DNA of 62,000 nucleotides. It comes from Gnetum montanum (Eukaryota; Streptophyta; Gnetopsida; Gnetales; Gnetaceae). The DNA lies in assembly GCA_015680685.1 (NCBI GenBank), contig MNCI01013908.1, forward strand, positions 916,966 through 978,965, read 5' to 3'. Shown here in pieces: positions 35,995 to 49,372 of this stretch. The notes below the pieces were generated by a model. That model made no database searches. It was not told the DNA's origin and saw only the letters and a list, made by a program, of their open reading frames with translations. Numbering within the stretch: the stretch's first letter is position 1; each line of letters begins with the position of its first letter. Both the position numbers and the translations under genes were made by a program.

Positions 35995-36909
35995 TTGGTT
36001 AAGGACTTAAAAAGAGTTAAAGCCAACATTTTGATGTATGACCTCCTACACTTTAACGAAATAAAAGAAGTGATTCGGGATATGGTTCATATACTCGTAG
36101 CCCAAAGAGAAAATCCCCCAATTCCTGAAAGGCAAGTTCACTTTGCAGAAAGTCCTAACACATTATCAATACAAAACGTGAATAATTCCATGTTTAGCAA
36201 AAAGGACCATCCCCCTTTCCTAACCACTTTGATTATTTTAGGAAAGAATGTCCATAATTGCTTAATGGATTTCGGTGCAACTGGTAGTGTTATGCCTCTT
36301 GACATTTGTAACACCTTAGGAGCACAAATGATACCACAAACTAAAAGTGTGATTCAACTCGATGGATCTAACATACCTGTGGTAGGGTTATTAAAAGGAG
36401 TAAAGGTACAACTTAAGTAATACCCTACATTTACATGTTATACGAATATCCTAGTGGTTGACATGAAACCCACATATGGTATGCTCTTATCTAGGACTTT
36501 CAGAGTTAAGCTTGGGGGCTTCTTTAGGTCAGATTTCTTAGAATTATTGATCCCTATCAAAGGAAAATCTGAATACATGTCTATACCCCAAGAACCCTTC
36601 TACAAACAAGTAATAACAACCTTGGATCAACAAAATCAATCTTTGGAAGATCGAAATGTTAATCTTTATGTTGGGGTTATTGAGGTTGAGTGTAATGAAC
36701 ATGTTGAAAATGACTATGTGAGTGGAACTACAAAAAATCCTATCTCTTATGCAGATCCCATCCAATCCTATCAAAGTTCTAGAGAAGGTAAAGGAAACTA
36801 TGGAGATACCTTGCCTTATCAACAACACGATGGATTTTGCCTAAGTGATCCACCACCTTTAAGGGTATACAAAGATATAAATAAGACCTTACCTTTTAAA
36901 ACAATTTGA
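35995..36909 (+). pseudogene. Element E: protease region
   Basis: Two open pieces (35995-36420 and 36454-36909) separated by a stop at 36418-36420. HPPFLTTLIILGKNVHNCLM leads into the active site DFGATGSVMPLDICNTLG (D-F-G variant). Next is MKPTYGMLLSRTFRVKLGGF, typical of the sequence following plant gypsy proteases. A linker rich in Gln, Asp and Tyr follows. No reverse transcriptase comes after it. Confidence 0.8.
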
Positions 36910-36913
36910 AGGT

Positions 36914-37357
36914 GTGCTAAATTTTAACAACACATCCATGGAACATTCTCTTAGAAAAGCTATATCCGATGACCCACCAAAACCTAGACCTATGATTGAA
37001 ACTTATATTATAGAAAAACCTTATAGAAAACGATCAAACAAGATAAGTGTAGGTCTTGATTTTCATAGTCTTAAGCATCAACCAATTGTCAAGAGATGGT
37101 TTGATAAAAAATATGCTGCTAATAATCTTCAAGTAGGTGATCTAGTCCTTAAGAGAGATAGAGCGTCTAGTCAAACTAGCCCTCAAACTAAGTTTTTACC
37201 TATGTGGTCAAGTCCATTGCAAATTGTAGACATCACTGTCCCAAATGTGTTTAAGATTGCTGATTTGCAAGGATATAGGTTGAATATGAATTTTAATGCA
37301 TTTCATTTGAAACATTTCTACTCAGGTACCCCACGTGGGCATCTGGTAGATTCTTAG
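36914..37357 (+). pseudogene. Element E: integrase C-terminal tail
   Basis: Open frame to TAG. VKRWFDKKYAANNLQVGDLV, LPMWSSPLQIVD and NAFHLKHFYSG form the SH3-like C-terminal domain of a gypsy integrase. It follows the protease linker 4 bases after its stop, so RT, RNase H and the integrase core have been removed from this copy. Confidence 0.85.
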
Positions 37358-38184
37358 TTGCATGTTTTCTTCCCCTTTTTCATTGCATTTCATATGTATA
37401 TTATTGCGTTTCCATATTTTGCTTGCATTTCCATCATTTCTTTCTTAGCATATTGTTTTGATTATTGTGTTTTTCATATGATTTTAATAATCATTTGTCA
37501 TTTGATTTACTTGATATTGGGTCATCTTAATACCATTGGAAAATAATGTAGGTATAATAAAATTTACTATTACTATGATATAATGCTATAAAATCCGCTT
37601 TATATTTTATAAATACTATAACTCTTTCCAATTGATTCCAAGGTTTTAATTTATTTGTTATGTTTGATTATGGAGTATTTGATTTATACAAAATTATCAT
37701 GTTATCATCATGATCATGTGAGTGTAGGATATGTGATGTTGGAGAGTGATTAGTCATAATCATTAGGTGACTTTGGAAAATTCTATCTATTCCTCTCATA
37801 AGCCCAAGCCCTCAGGTATGATGATTCATGGCTATCCCATGAATAACGGCGTGAAGTGTGTTCATTTCTATTTGAGAACCCTTAGCCACCTAGGAGACCT
37901 GCTATGATGCCACCAATCAAAGGCACATACATGAGGGTTGAACTGCACCATGGGCAAAGTTTCCAAAAGGATCATGCTCTTTGGTAGTGTAGCTAATTGG
38001 CCAGACTCGTGTTGGAATTCCTACCTCAAGAATGAAGTACACCATGAGCAAAGTTTCCTTTAAAGAAAAAATAAAAAAAAAAGAGGACCATGTTCATTGG
38101 CAGTGTAATAAGTTCTTGAGTGTGATGGAGTCTAACAGCAATCCTTACCCTAACCTTCGTTTCCCTTTTTAAATTTGAGTTTTT

Positions 38185-38227
<43 letters not shown>

Positions 38228-38601
38228 AAGNNNNNNNNNNNNNNNNNNNNNNNNNNNNNNNNNNNNNNNNNNNNNNNNNNNNNNNNNNNNNNNNNNNNNN
38301 NNNNNNNNNAGAATGAGAGCTTAAGCATATATCTACATATATATATAATTATACATATATATCTATAGATCTTAGTTAAAATAACAATAAATTATATATT
38401 TAGATTTTAATGGTTGTTTGGATGGCCTATATCAGTGTCTCTTTCGATTATTTGGTTATTTTGATCATGTTTAGAACATTATAGTTTACTTTCAAGTTTG
38501 CATTTCTTGTTTCATATTGTTTTTATTTCTCCACCATTTGCATTTTCATTCAAAATTTTCTAGTTCTTGCACTTGCTGCAATCTGTAGTTTGGGGGCTAA
38601 G
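37358..38601 (+). other. Element E: 3' noncoding region with gap and polypurine tract
   Basis: No convincing coding signal. A segment ACCATGGGCAAAGTTTCC (about 37947) recurs as ACCATGAGCAAAGTTTCC (38041), each followed by a CATGCTC/CATGTTC-TTGGTAGTGTA block: a diverged direct repeat of about 95 bases. A long A-run (38186-38225) precedes the gap. GTTTGGGGGCTAA (38588-38600) is a good polypurine tract. Confidence 0.6.
38231..38309. other. Assembly gap (79 N)
   Basis: A run of N directly after a roughly 40-base poly-A run, where assemblies often break. True length is unknown. Confidence 0.98.
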
Positions 38602-38860
38602 TGTTGAGGCCAACCTTACCCATGCTAGGCATAGAGCCTTGTTTGAACGAGTACAATTTTTCAAAAAAATCAAAAATCAAAAATCAAAAATCAAAAAAAA
38701 ATATAAAATATAAAATTATAAAATTAAAAATAGAGCACCATGAACTTGCACATGGCCATTGTCCATGTGTTGGTGGGCTTCATTGGCCCATAAAAAATAG
38801 ATTTTAAAATGTTGATCAAGCATCCACCCATGACTTATGACCCATGATGATTATGCTGTT
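38602..38860 (+). repeat. Element E 3' LTR (start seen, end uncertain)
   Basis: TGTTGAGGCC directly follows the polypurine tract. It contains four AAAAATC units (38665-38692) and an imperfect hairpin around GCACATGGCCATTGTCCATGTG. I cannot see where the LTR ends; the given end is a guess. Confidence 0.45.
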
Positions 38861-38915
38861 TAGTTTTTTTTTTAATTTCTTTTTGCAGCGGTATGAGGAA
38901 AAAAGAAAAAATAAT

Positions 38916-39080
38916 TCATGGCAAAGGTGGCTGAGCCCAGCTATCTTTGAGAGCATCGGTGATTGCTGGTCAGGGCTGAATTTGTATTTTTGCCTCCAAA
39001 TTGGTTTCAGGGATTTCTTGTTCCATAGCGAGGATTTTCTGTTCAACAGCTGCAAGTCTGTCGATAGTCTCTCTCTGCAT
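38916..39080 (-). pseudogene. Possible coiled-coil gene fragment or small ORF (unrecognised)
   Basis: From ATG at 39080 the - strand encodes 36 codons with heptad-like spacing (ETIDRLAAVEQKILAMEQEI), then a TGA at 38972-38970. The same frame continues with PAITDALKDSWAQPPLP to another TGA. It looks like protein text but matches no family I recognise. It could be a captured or pseudogenised exon, or chance. The + strand also has a plausible acceptor (TTTTTGCAG, 38880-38888) with an open frame after it, so the coding strand is uncertain. Confidence 0.25.
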
Positions 39081-39109
39081 TGTAGAAAACGATAGGAAAA
39101 CGTACACAT

Positions 39110-41254
39110 GAGATGCAGGCGGATGGGGTTTAATTTAATTTGAATTTTGTTTTGTACTCAAAAAAATTGCAAAAATACTTAATTTTAATTTTGGGTATTT
39201 TACTATATATTTTTTTAAATTTTTTATAACCCAAACAAAACCCTTCTAAAGTTTAAATTTGATTCAAAATTTTTTAATATTTTGTTTGGATTATTTTTAT
39301 TATTTTGTTACATAGCCCTTTCCAGTTGATTATTTTGTCCAAAATTTCCGCACCAATATATGTGGGTGATTGGATTCAATATGGAAATAGATAAGACCAT
39401 GTCCTCATAGATGCCAGTAAAATGGTGGCTGCATGCGCTGTCAAAACCATTAACCTCCGTACAGTTTTAGGTCAGGCGTTGTGTCAGTTTGCAATTGCAT
39501 CACGTGCACTTTCAAGTAAAAAGCCATCTAGGGCCACTACTGCAGTTAATTCCTAGGATTCTTAATCTAAATAAATAGCTTACGTTTACAGACACTCCTA
39601 GGTGTATACAACTCTGGAATCTGAATACTTTTGTTCTCCGAAACATATTTTTTTATTACTGCACAAAGCTATTTCATGCATGCAATGTCGATCACTGCAT
39701 AGCCAATTAATCTGCAACTTCTTCACACTGATAAATAAATCATCATGATTATGGTGGCAGGTTTAACTTTAACATCATCCTCAATTTCAGGAACACGGTT
39801 TCTCCCTGTCCATCAAATTCAATACCCAACACTTTGTTTGGTGGCTCGAGATGCACGTTTAGACTGGACAAATTGTTAATTCAATAAATCTTCTGCTGAT
39901 TCAGGTACCGGCGGAGATGGAAACAACTTTCCCAGTTCAAAATTGGTGTATTGGCTCCTTTTTCTATGTTGGCTACTTGGGTATGATTTTTCTTGAATGT
40001 TGGGTATATGCTTTCCTTCATTTGTCAGTGAAAAGAATAGAAGGCTAAACAGTCGTACTACTGGATGAAAAACAGAGTCTGCATGTCGGGTTTTGTTTTG
40101 TTTGGATGGAGTTGTGTGCTTACACTTTCTCGCTAGTAACTCTTTTTTTTCCGCCTGGATTGATTATTACGTCTGGGTTTTCAGTTTGACTGCGGCTGCA
40201 ACAGATTCCTGCATTCACACTGCGAAAATTATGGCATGATTGATGATTCAAAACATCTATGTTGTTTCCCTAGATTATCCGAGTTTCTGGTCACATCAAA
40301 TGGTTTTCTGACCCTATTCTGAGCATGGATGGCGGCAAAACTGATGGCATCAAAAAGCAGTACGTGTAACAGCATTAAAAAAATCAACGATCCTCGTTTT
40401 TAACTCTGCATTCTTACGTTGGGGGTAGAGATCTGCAGAAACCCAGGAGAATTATATTGAGTTTGGCCAAAGAAGTGGATTCCTGCAGAACTGAAACTCC
40501 TTGAAAGTGATAGACACGTAAGAAACCTGCAAAAGGTTGTGGGCTCCCACTGTTTTTGGTTGGTTCGATGATCAATAACTTCAGAAGAAGGAACTCCTGA
40601 GAATTTTGTACACGTCTCATTCATGACTGTTTTTTCTAAATCTTGATCAGTATTCCTCTCTTTTTTCCATAGAAACAGATAAAATCGGGGACTTTTTCGT
40701 TCCATTTTGGCGGTACCAACTCTTTGCTTTTCTTTTTCTGTTCTTTCTCGTTTATCCTTTCGGATTTTAAGTTACCTTTTACTTTTAAAATTCATGGTTT
40801 CTTACCCTCTAGTCTTTTGTTCTTTGTTTTCTACCGCATAAAATCAATGCTCATTTCGAATGATCTTGAATGATCTTGAAGAGAAATGAGAGGGATAGAA
40901 GGACACAATTGTTAAGAATCTTTATGATCACAGATGAGAAGTTGGATGATGGAACTTATGAAAATAAAAAGTAAAAAAATGAAATGGAGGGTATGAGCTA
41001 TTTATCTGTGTTTGTGTTTTTTTTTTTAACTTTGTTCCTTATTTTATTTATTGCATGGAATCAGAAGTACTGCTTTCCAATCACCATTTCGCTCGTAAGA
41101 ATTTTAATCCTCAGAACTCAGGAAGAGAGAAATGAGATGGATCATGGATGTAACGACTGTATTAATTAAAAAATGAAATGTAAAAAGAAATGAAATAGAG
41201 ATAATAAGTTATGAACTGGGATGGGTGATCTCAGACAGGTCACATGCACTACAA
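39110..41254. other. AT-rich intergenic DNA
   Basis: No gene I can support. Open frames here (for example 40705-40400 on the - strand) lack recognisable domains, and their composition is like the surroundings. Confidence 0.5.
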
Positions 41255-41325
41255 GTAACCAGGGCTGATTTCAAAGTCCAGGTCTATCTACACGTAACCA
41301 GGGCTGATTTCAAAGTCCAGGTCTA
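41255..41325 (+). repeat. Tandem duplication, 39-bp period
   Basis: A 32-base segment starting GTAACCAGGGCTGATTTCAA occurs at 41255 and again, identical, at 41294. It lies in otherwise unique DNA. Confidence 0.95.
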
Positions 41326-44300
41326 GCTGTGCAATTCGGGAAAAGAAAAGAAAAGATTGGAATTATATATATACACACACAGAAATGGGGCTGGATGCAG
41401 CTTTTACTGTAGTATTTGGCATGAAAATTTGAATGCGTTATGAGATTCTACTTCTTATTACACTGAAACCATACTACTGAAACCATACTAGTTTTGAATT
41501 TTTTCCGGATTTTGAATGCATTTTTTAAACGCCAGTTTTAAATTATTTCGACCGTGAATAACATTTACCCATAGATTGATGATGACACATTTAAAAAATT
41601 TAATTTACTTTATTTTCCAAGATCCAAACCTTCTTAAAACTACGGTCTTTGCCATTTAATTACTACGCTACAATATCATGTTCCAAGTTTCCAACAACCG
41701 ATGATGATTTCATAACACTGCAGTTAAGGGTTTAATTTTTTTGCTGCGTTGGTAAGATGCTTGGGTCTCTGATCTTTGGGCAAGGTTTCCAAATAGATAA
41801 GTAGCTTTTTTGCTGTCAAAGTTAATTATTTAACTGTGATACAGTGCCCTCCAAATCATGGCATTTACCTAGCTTCTCTGTGCTGGATAAGATTTACGGT
41901 ACTGCTGCAAGTCACCAAAATCCAAGCTTTTATACTTAGTATAAGATGACAATATATAATTTAATTTATTATTTCTATTTTTTTTAAATTTTAATTCCGC
42001 TGGTTTTTTTTTTCCAAATCTCTGTAACTTGCATGAGCGAGTGTTTATGAGAAATTTTCAATTGATGATACTATGTAGTGATCATTAGGTTATTTTTAAA
42101 AGGATATTATAGTTCCAGTTTTAAATTTATTTAAATAATAAAATATATAAATAACATAGATATAGGAAACGAGTTTCAAGTGCCATGGGTAAAATGCCAT
42201 TTCTAAGTTGATAATTAAATATATTAAAAAGTAAATAATACTGAATTTTTAATTAATAATGTGTAGGTGGTCCGTTAAAATTGGTTACTAGCATTTTAGA
42301 AATTATAGTTTCTATTTCAATAACATGGGTTGTCCCGGGTGGCTCAACAAATACTTGAAAAAATATTATATTGGATTGTTGAACAAAATTTGAAAACTAA
42401 AATATTGCTTAGAAAGAATGCATTAATACCTATAAATATAGATTTTATGCTAAAAGTATTAAAATTTATCTTAATTAAAGGCCATTTTATATACACACAT
42501 ATAAGATAATTCAACACTGTGGCTGCCGTCACGTTAATTGAAACAATGATTTAAAACTTTATAAAAATATAAAAAATAAATATTAGAATAAAATATTAAA
42601 TTTCAAAGTAGTTAACTTCTAAACTTAACTTTTCGATCATAATATCTCAGGTAAAACTGTTTATCTGGATCGTTATAAGAATGAATATGGACTTTAAGCA
42701 TCCAGGTTAAGAAACAGTATTAATAAATGGATTTAAAAAAAAAAATCTTTACGGCAAAAAGATTTTGTCGTATCTATAGTCACTATTAAGAATGTGAACG
42801 TAACCGGCCAGCAAATTTTTTTTTGAATCAGTGCTTGGAATCCTAAAGAAATTATTGGAATAGGACCGAACCCTATTCTGGGGCATCATTTACTTTTTAA
42901 AATTTAAAATTAAATATTTATGCATTGCTTTTGGTACAAAAGTAGTTCTTCCTTTGCTGCGCCATTTTCTTTGACAGGGCTGATATGTATACCAAAAAAC
43001 ATGAATGTGAAAGATGCGACCGAATTCTGAATTTGGCTAAGGTGAGGGATCCACATGACGACGAACTGACAGACACACATACCAAGAGCAGATTTTTGTT
43101 TACCATCGATTTAATTCTTATAAAATCTGATTCAACGTTACTTCCAGTTGTCTGAACCTAAGTTTCAGACAAAGGGTCATTATCTGATGCTTAATGTTCT
43201 GATCAGCAAGAACTTGACTGTTTTTCAGTGGCTGCATCTAAATTGGAAGTTGAACCGTACGCTTGAATTGATACCATCATTGCAAACGATAGCACTACCA
43301 GCATTGGTGGTGTTTGGGTAGAAAAAAGTGTTTAAATAGTTGGATCGGTATGTTTCAAGAATCATGGATAAGTTTTAAGTTGCAAAAATGATATCTAAAT
43401 CTATTGATTTCTTTCTAAAAATAAGGTTTATTATAAAAGTCTTGTTTGCGCAATCCACAAAATTTTTAATTCCCTGTCTAATTCATCGCTGAGTTAAAAA
43501 ACTATAGAAAAAACAGGAAAAGGATAGTGAAATACGCCAACTTATTCTTCCCGTATGAGTTATATGTCTATCTCTGAGGGTCAAATCATAGAGGCCTATT
43601 ATTAATGATGAATGTGAAGATTTCATACTTGAAACAAGGAGATATAGAGAATTTATTTAAAAACATCCCAGGGTAGACAGGCAAGACTGTTAAAAGGAAA
43701 ATCATTAGCTAAACAGCATTGTCAGGCACTGCGGCTTAACTCTCCGTCAGGGAAGCTAAGGTACATTGTGACGTTAGTTGACAAAGGCTACCTTAAAAAA
43801 ACACATTCATTTTTTGCTTTCCAGCACATCATGCTAGAGCTCTTATGCAGCCTTGCGGCTTCCACTAACAGATGAAAAGCATACTTTATTAAATCTGCTA
43901 TTAATCATCAGATTTGGATAAATCTTAAATCAACATTGAAGGGATAAATCTAAAAAACATTGAAGCCAATTCAAATTAAATCAAAGATTTAACATAATGC
44001 AAAGTGTTATATTTTTATATTTTTATCAATGATTTTTTACAAGGCCCTTAATGACATATGGTGATTAATGGCCGGTTCATTACGAGCCGTTTGACTCACT
44101 TTTCAAACCTTTTCAATTTTTTCTTATTTTTTGCAAACAATTAATGACATAAATCAAAGAAGATTACAAATATACAATTAGAAAAAACAACAAACAAATA
44201 AAGGAAACAATATAATCAGGCACCAAGCTGAAAACACATTGTTCTATCTTACCAACTTGCTAAAATATCTTGACTTGTTAAAACATTTTACTGATTATAT

Positions 44301-47300
44301 CTATTTTGCTGGACTTAGTTGTTGAGATTGCAAATTATGATTTTTGATTAAAATTGTGTTGCAGGTTTTAAGGGTTGTTAATAGATTGGAAAGTGGGACT
44401 TCTACTGCTTTCCCAAGGAATAAAAAGGAAAAAGACTTTAGCAGACTCAAAAACATTTAATCAAGTTTTAAAATGCTTAAAATTAAAAATATTGATATAT
44501 TTTAATGTATTTTTAAAATGCATCCAGATTTTTGCCGAGTCATATGAGTCTTCAAGAGAGTTTTGTCCAGCCATCTCTAAAGCCAAGTCTAGAATTTCTC
44601 CAATCTTTTAATCATTGATTTTTATTGATTTTTTAAGTTTAATATATTGTTTATTGCTAATTCTGATGCCAACCAAAAATTAAAATATCTATATTTGATT
44701 TTCTACTCTAACTGAGCTCTCAGATTAAAAAATAAATAAATTGGAAACTGCGGCTACCAACATAAGTGGATATAACAGATATATTTTGTTAATTTTAACA
44801 ATTTTAATCTGATTTTTACACTAACTTATTTGGATTTTTCCTATTGGATTTATAGAAAAGGTTGCTGATTTCACAAAAGGTTGCTGATTTCACCGATCCA
44901 ATACCATTTTTCAAAAAGTGACATGGTAAAGATATTTCTTCGTGTGACGACGATTAATAAATTTGAGATACAGAACCCATAATTAATCTATTAATATTGC
45001 TATTTTAGTATTTTATTACTTTCACAATTCCACGGAATAGATAAATATCATGATTGACATAACATTTTTTAATGGTGAATTTCTATTTAATGAGAAGTTG
45101 AGAACTGCATATGTTTTTTTAATTCTACTTCAATACCGTACTTCTGCTTCAATTTCAGTACCGTAGGTAAAAGAATGGTTCAAGCTGAAATTATTATTCA
45201 TCCTGAATTCTCTCCAAAAACTGAAGGCTACGAATCCTTCAACTTAAGTTTTATAATTAGCAAAATCCTTCCAAGGTCAATGCCACGGACAGTCTAGATG
45301 GAATTCTCCCGGAAACCTAAACTGCAACTTTGTTAAATTTTTTTCCCAACAGGTAAAAAGGAGTGATTCGTGGTATAAAATTATGTTAATAAGCAAAATA
45401 CATGAAAATTAAACCCGATGTACCCTTTGCAAGCTTTGGCAGGGCCTTTACACAGGTGGACAAACATTTCTGATCCCATAATCTTGCAAGGGTTCTTTTC
45501 GAATTTCATAAAAATAACAAATAACAGGAAAACCTAAATTAATTATATAGAACATAAAACCATGCTAAATATTATTGTTAAGATCCTTTTAATGGGTAGA
45601 TGGGTGAATCCAAAGTACACCTTACAACCTTAAAAAATCTCTCTTTACCATCATTCTAAGCTAGGTCTTTTCTAGAGTCAAAATCATACAAACTTGGCGG
45701 CTAATTGCATGGTAACGGTGGGAATAGGGCTCCCAAGTTTTACTACGTCGCGAGACGAGTTTGAATAAAAGGAAAAAATGCATGTAGTTTTCAGCATTTT
45801 GCTGTCATATTCGCACGAACTTGGAACAGAAGAATACACAAGTCCGAGTTTACCAGCAAAACGAGTTTCGTGACTGAGTCAGCGGTTAACAGCATTGCGC
45901 CCTTTTATGCCAGGTGCGTGATGAATCTGGAAAATAATCCAAAAATATTCAGAAACTTGTAGGGGCGTTTTTGTTTCATGAGAAACAAAGAACTTTACGT
46001 TGATTGATCTGATCCGGTTTTCTTTTCAACTCTTGGCAGTAGATGGGATGACTTAGAGTCGACGGCAGCAGCGACAAAAAATGGAGTAGGTTGGCTGGAC
46101 GGCTGGTGGGTGTGACTATGGCGGTGGTGGTGGTGGAGGTGAAGAAATCAGTATGAAAAAAAAGAAGAATAATAATAAAAAGGCCTTCCAGAAGCCATCA
46201 ATCCATCCACAGATTCCAGACTAATTTGCCGCATTAAAGTTATCCACCTCAGAAATGAAAAGCAGTTGGAAACACATATGACGACATAGCAGCTATGTTG
46301 GACTCTCACCAATCTTTCCACGCATGCCCAAATCTATCATTCTGAACAGAATAGCAGCTGAGACATACTGCTTTTCATTTTCACACTTCAATCCACAGAA
46401 AGCTCAAACTTCAAACCCAATCATGATTCTCATTTTTCACCCTTGTCATCATCACGGAACCCTGAATTTAGCAATCTGTTATTAATCCGCGTGAAAGAAG
46501 TATATTTGTATTTACTTTGAATAGACGGAGAGCTTACATGGAAAAGAAATTCGCTTTAACGACGATTTACACGATAAGTGCCACCGCCTGGAATAATTTA
46601 CCCGACTCTGCTTCCTCTCAGTCAAAACTTTTTTCCAGTTCAGGATGCATCAACGTAACGTTCATGATACGAAAATTAAATTAAGTTTTTCAAAAAGGAC
46701 TTTAGAATTTGGGTTTGTTTTTTCTGTCCACGGATTCATAGGATCCCATGGAAAGATATTATGATGAAGCTCTTCTGAGCATGATCTCGATTGGAAACCC
46801 TGAAAGCAGCTGATGGTAACATCGAGCAATTCTCCTCGAGTTGCTATTGGAGAAAAAACAATGGTAAAAAAATTGGAAAAAAGTTGATCCAGCAGCAGCA
46901 GATTCCTGATCAAACTGAAACTCTCTGCAGAGTTTTTCAAGTGAATTTCAGTACTTCTGGCTGGGCCCGCATGGATTGGCTTTGGCATGACAAAGCATTG
47001 GTGGATTCGTCAGCTTTCTTTGATCGAAATTCTGGATCTGTCTCGAGACATTCCTCAAATGATGATGATCAGATCTTTAAAAAAGAAAAATCTGGCCGTA
47101 CAGATTACAGGCAAGCTTTAAATTCACATCCGTGAGGCAAATTATAATGATGATAGGACGATTTGATTCCCTCCCTGGGCTTCTTTTACTAGGCTGTAAT
47201 AATACAGGCAGTTTAATGTCTGAAGCTGCGTCACCTTGAAGAGCAGTTCAAAAGTTTTGAATTTACTGCACGTGATGTTTTAAAAATTCTTGCTGTAATT

Positions 47301-48086
47301 CTTTATTTCAAGTTTTGAATTCAGTGTAATCTTGTGAAAAGGTTATATCCTAAGGCTAAATGCTCTTCAAAGCGCTGGTACATGAGCGTAAACCTAATCT
47401 AAAATTGTAAATAAAATAAAAAATAATGGCCGGAACAAAAGTTTAAGTCTGTAAACCTAAATTTGAAATTTCTACGTGAACCCTTGTTAGTATCATGAAC
47501 ATGAAGCATTTCAGCTGGAATTTAACAGTAAAAGATTTAGGATATTCATTAATTATTATTTTAAAAAGAAATTAAATTAGCAGATAACAAATTCTTCTTA
47601 TGGAAGTTAAAATGCGCGCAAGGTCATTACAGGTAACACGTCAATGCATCATTTCTATTTACGGTCTTTTTTAACAGAAGTATTTGCCCAGTAAAACAAA
47701 TCCACACCAGATAATCTGGATCATCATGAAATTGACAATTAGTGCTTATCATCATTTTTAATTGTTATGGAGACATGTCTTTCAAGGGAAGATTGGCAAA
47801 GTGCAGAAAATCAGTGATCACCAGCAATCACGGACAGCAAAATAACCCCTAATACACGCCGTGGCTGTGTCCCCTTTCTGGGTCGGTTTGCATCATTATG
47901 AAAATGACTGAAATATTTGATTAGCTGATCAGGCTTTTGGACCTATTAAACAGAAGTCAATTCATGGTTCGGCCATTGATTTTTTTTTCATAATTCTCTT
48001 GTTTTTTATGAAAGGATTTCTTTATATCTCAAAATAAATGAACCGGAATAGTTAAAGCAAAATCTGGTATTCCTTCTCAAATAGGT
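41326..48086. other. Long AT-rich intergenic stretch
   Basis: I see no host gene or recognisable transposon. Minor features: a 19-base direct repeat AAAAGGTTGCTGATTTCAC at 44857-44894, and a GGT-rich run at about 46119-46140. Open frames at 46662-46988 (-) and 46791-47135 (+) overlap each other and resemble no family. Confidence 0.5.
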
Positions 48087-48172
48087 TATCCGTGAAAATC
48101 ATCATCATCCACGATCACCGTCAGTTAATATCCGTGAAGATCATCCATCATCCACCGTCACCGTCAGTTAAT
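48087..48172 (+). repeat. Tandem duplication, 42-bp period
   Basis: TATCCGTGAAAATCATCATC with the following CCACGATCACCGTCAGTTAA (48087) recurs with few changes at 48129. Confidence 0.9.
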
Positions 48173-49319
48173 AATAAATTCGGTGACCAAGTATTAGTTA
48201 AATGATTAAATATGTAGTTACATTAATTAAAAAAATTAAATTGGAATTAAGTATATGGGACACCAGATGATATGTTGAATATGCTAATTTCTGTGCATAT
48301 CAATGTGAAAGATCAAGATTGAGCTTGTAACATTTAAGGTGAAAGCACTACTAAATTACAAACAACATGCATTTGGAAAATTAATGATATTATATTTTTA
48401 TATATTGTAAAATAATGTGAAAATATTTATAAACTTATCAAAATGAGAATGAGATGACTAGTGTTTATTGAAGGGTGATGATTAGTGTTTGTTATTTTTA
48501 ATATATCTTAATACCTTAAAATTACTTAGCTTAATTATTCAAGCTTTGCAATTTTCTATATTCATTGTTATGATATTCATTTTAGTAAAATTTATATTTA
48601 TTAATATTAATACTTAATTAGTAAGAAAAATCATTTACTATACTTGATTATATATAACTAGATATTTATATATTATATAATAAAGTTGAATTGAATTTTT
48701 TATTGAAATTGAGACTAAAATTTTATCACATTTGTATAGACCCATAGAATTTGTCAAGACTAGTTATTTTAAACAAAATGCATTGATGTCAATATTTCCA
48801 AAATTGCTATTAATGCATAATATCTATAAACTAGAGTAGTTAAGCAATTTAATCATTTCAAGCTTTATTTATTTTGATGGTTGAAGGGCAATGAAAAAGA
48901 GTAGAAGTATTCACAAAAGTTATTTTAAGTTGATTAGAATAAGATTTGTTTTCAATAATTTAAGTTAGAAATATAAAGACTTTAGGGATGCTTGAATTAA
49001 GCTTATGTAAATGTAATGTAAAATTCAATTCATCATCATATTCTTAGTAGAACCATCCTATGTCAAAGTCTATGAAGAGGCATACTAATGATGTGATAAC
49101 TTAATACCATAAATATATATATCTAGGTTGGTATCAACCAACCAATTTATCATAAAAATTATTTCAAATTATCTACCTACACTAACACCCACCTTAACTA
49201 TACAAATCATTATCAAGTCATCTACCTACAACAAAAATTATTGCTAAATCATCTATTAAAGTTAATAGAATAAAGGTGCATCACGATAATGATAAAATAT
49301 AGTGAATGGCGAAAAAGAA
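48173..49319. other. AT-rich intergenic DNA
   Basis: Very AT-rich with no coding signal. It may include 5' parts of the decayed LINE whose tail is at 49320, but nothing is recognisable. Confidence 0.4.
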
Positions 49320-49372
49320 CTCATATACCCAACCTCATTTGGTTGGGACAAGGCTAAGATGATGATGATAAT
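49320..49372 (+). mobile_element. RTE LINE 3' tail, + orientation
   Basis: CCAACCTCATTTGGTTGGGA followed by CAAGGCTAAGATGATGATGAT is the same terminal signature that appears in reverse complement at about 5165, 56535 and 60000. It ends in (GAT)n as usual for these elements. No LINE coding sequence is seen before it, so it is probably a severely 5'-truncated copy or a SINE sharing this tail. Confidence 0.7.

Noticed and set aside
39900-39985. An exon-like segment after TTCAG, open with hydrophobic content, ending near GGGTATG.
   Set aside because: No second exon in a compatible phase could be found nearby and no family match; left unannotated.
40400-40705. A 101-codon - strand ORF.
   Set aside because: Not similar to any family I know, and a second overlapping frame on the same strand is also open, so openness is weak evidence here.
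46662-47135. Overlapping ORFs of 108 (-) and 114 (+) codons.
   Set aside because: They overlap on opposite strands, have no recognisable domain, no convincing splice context and no repeat support.
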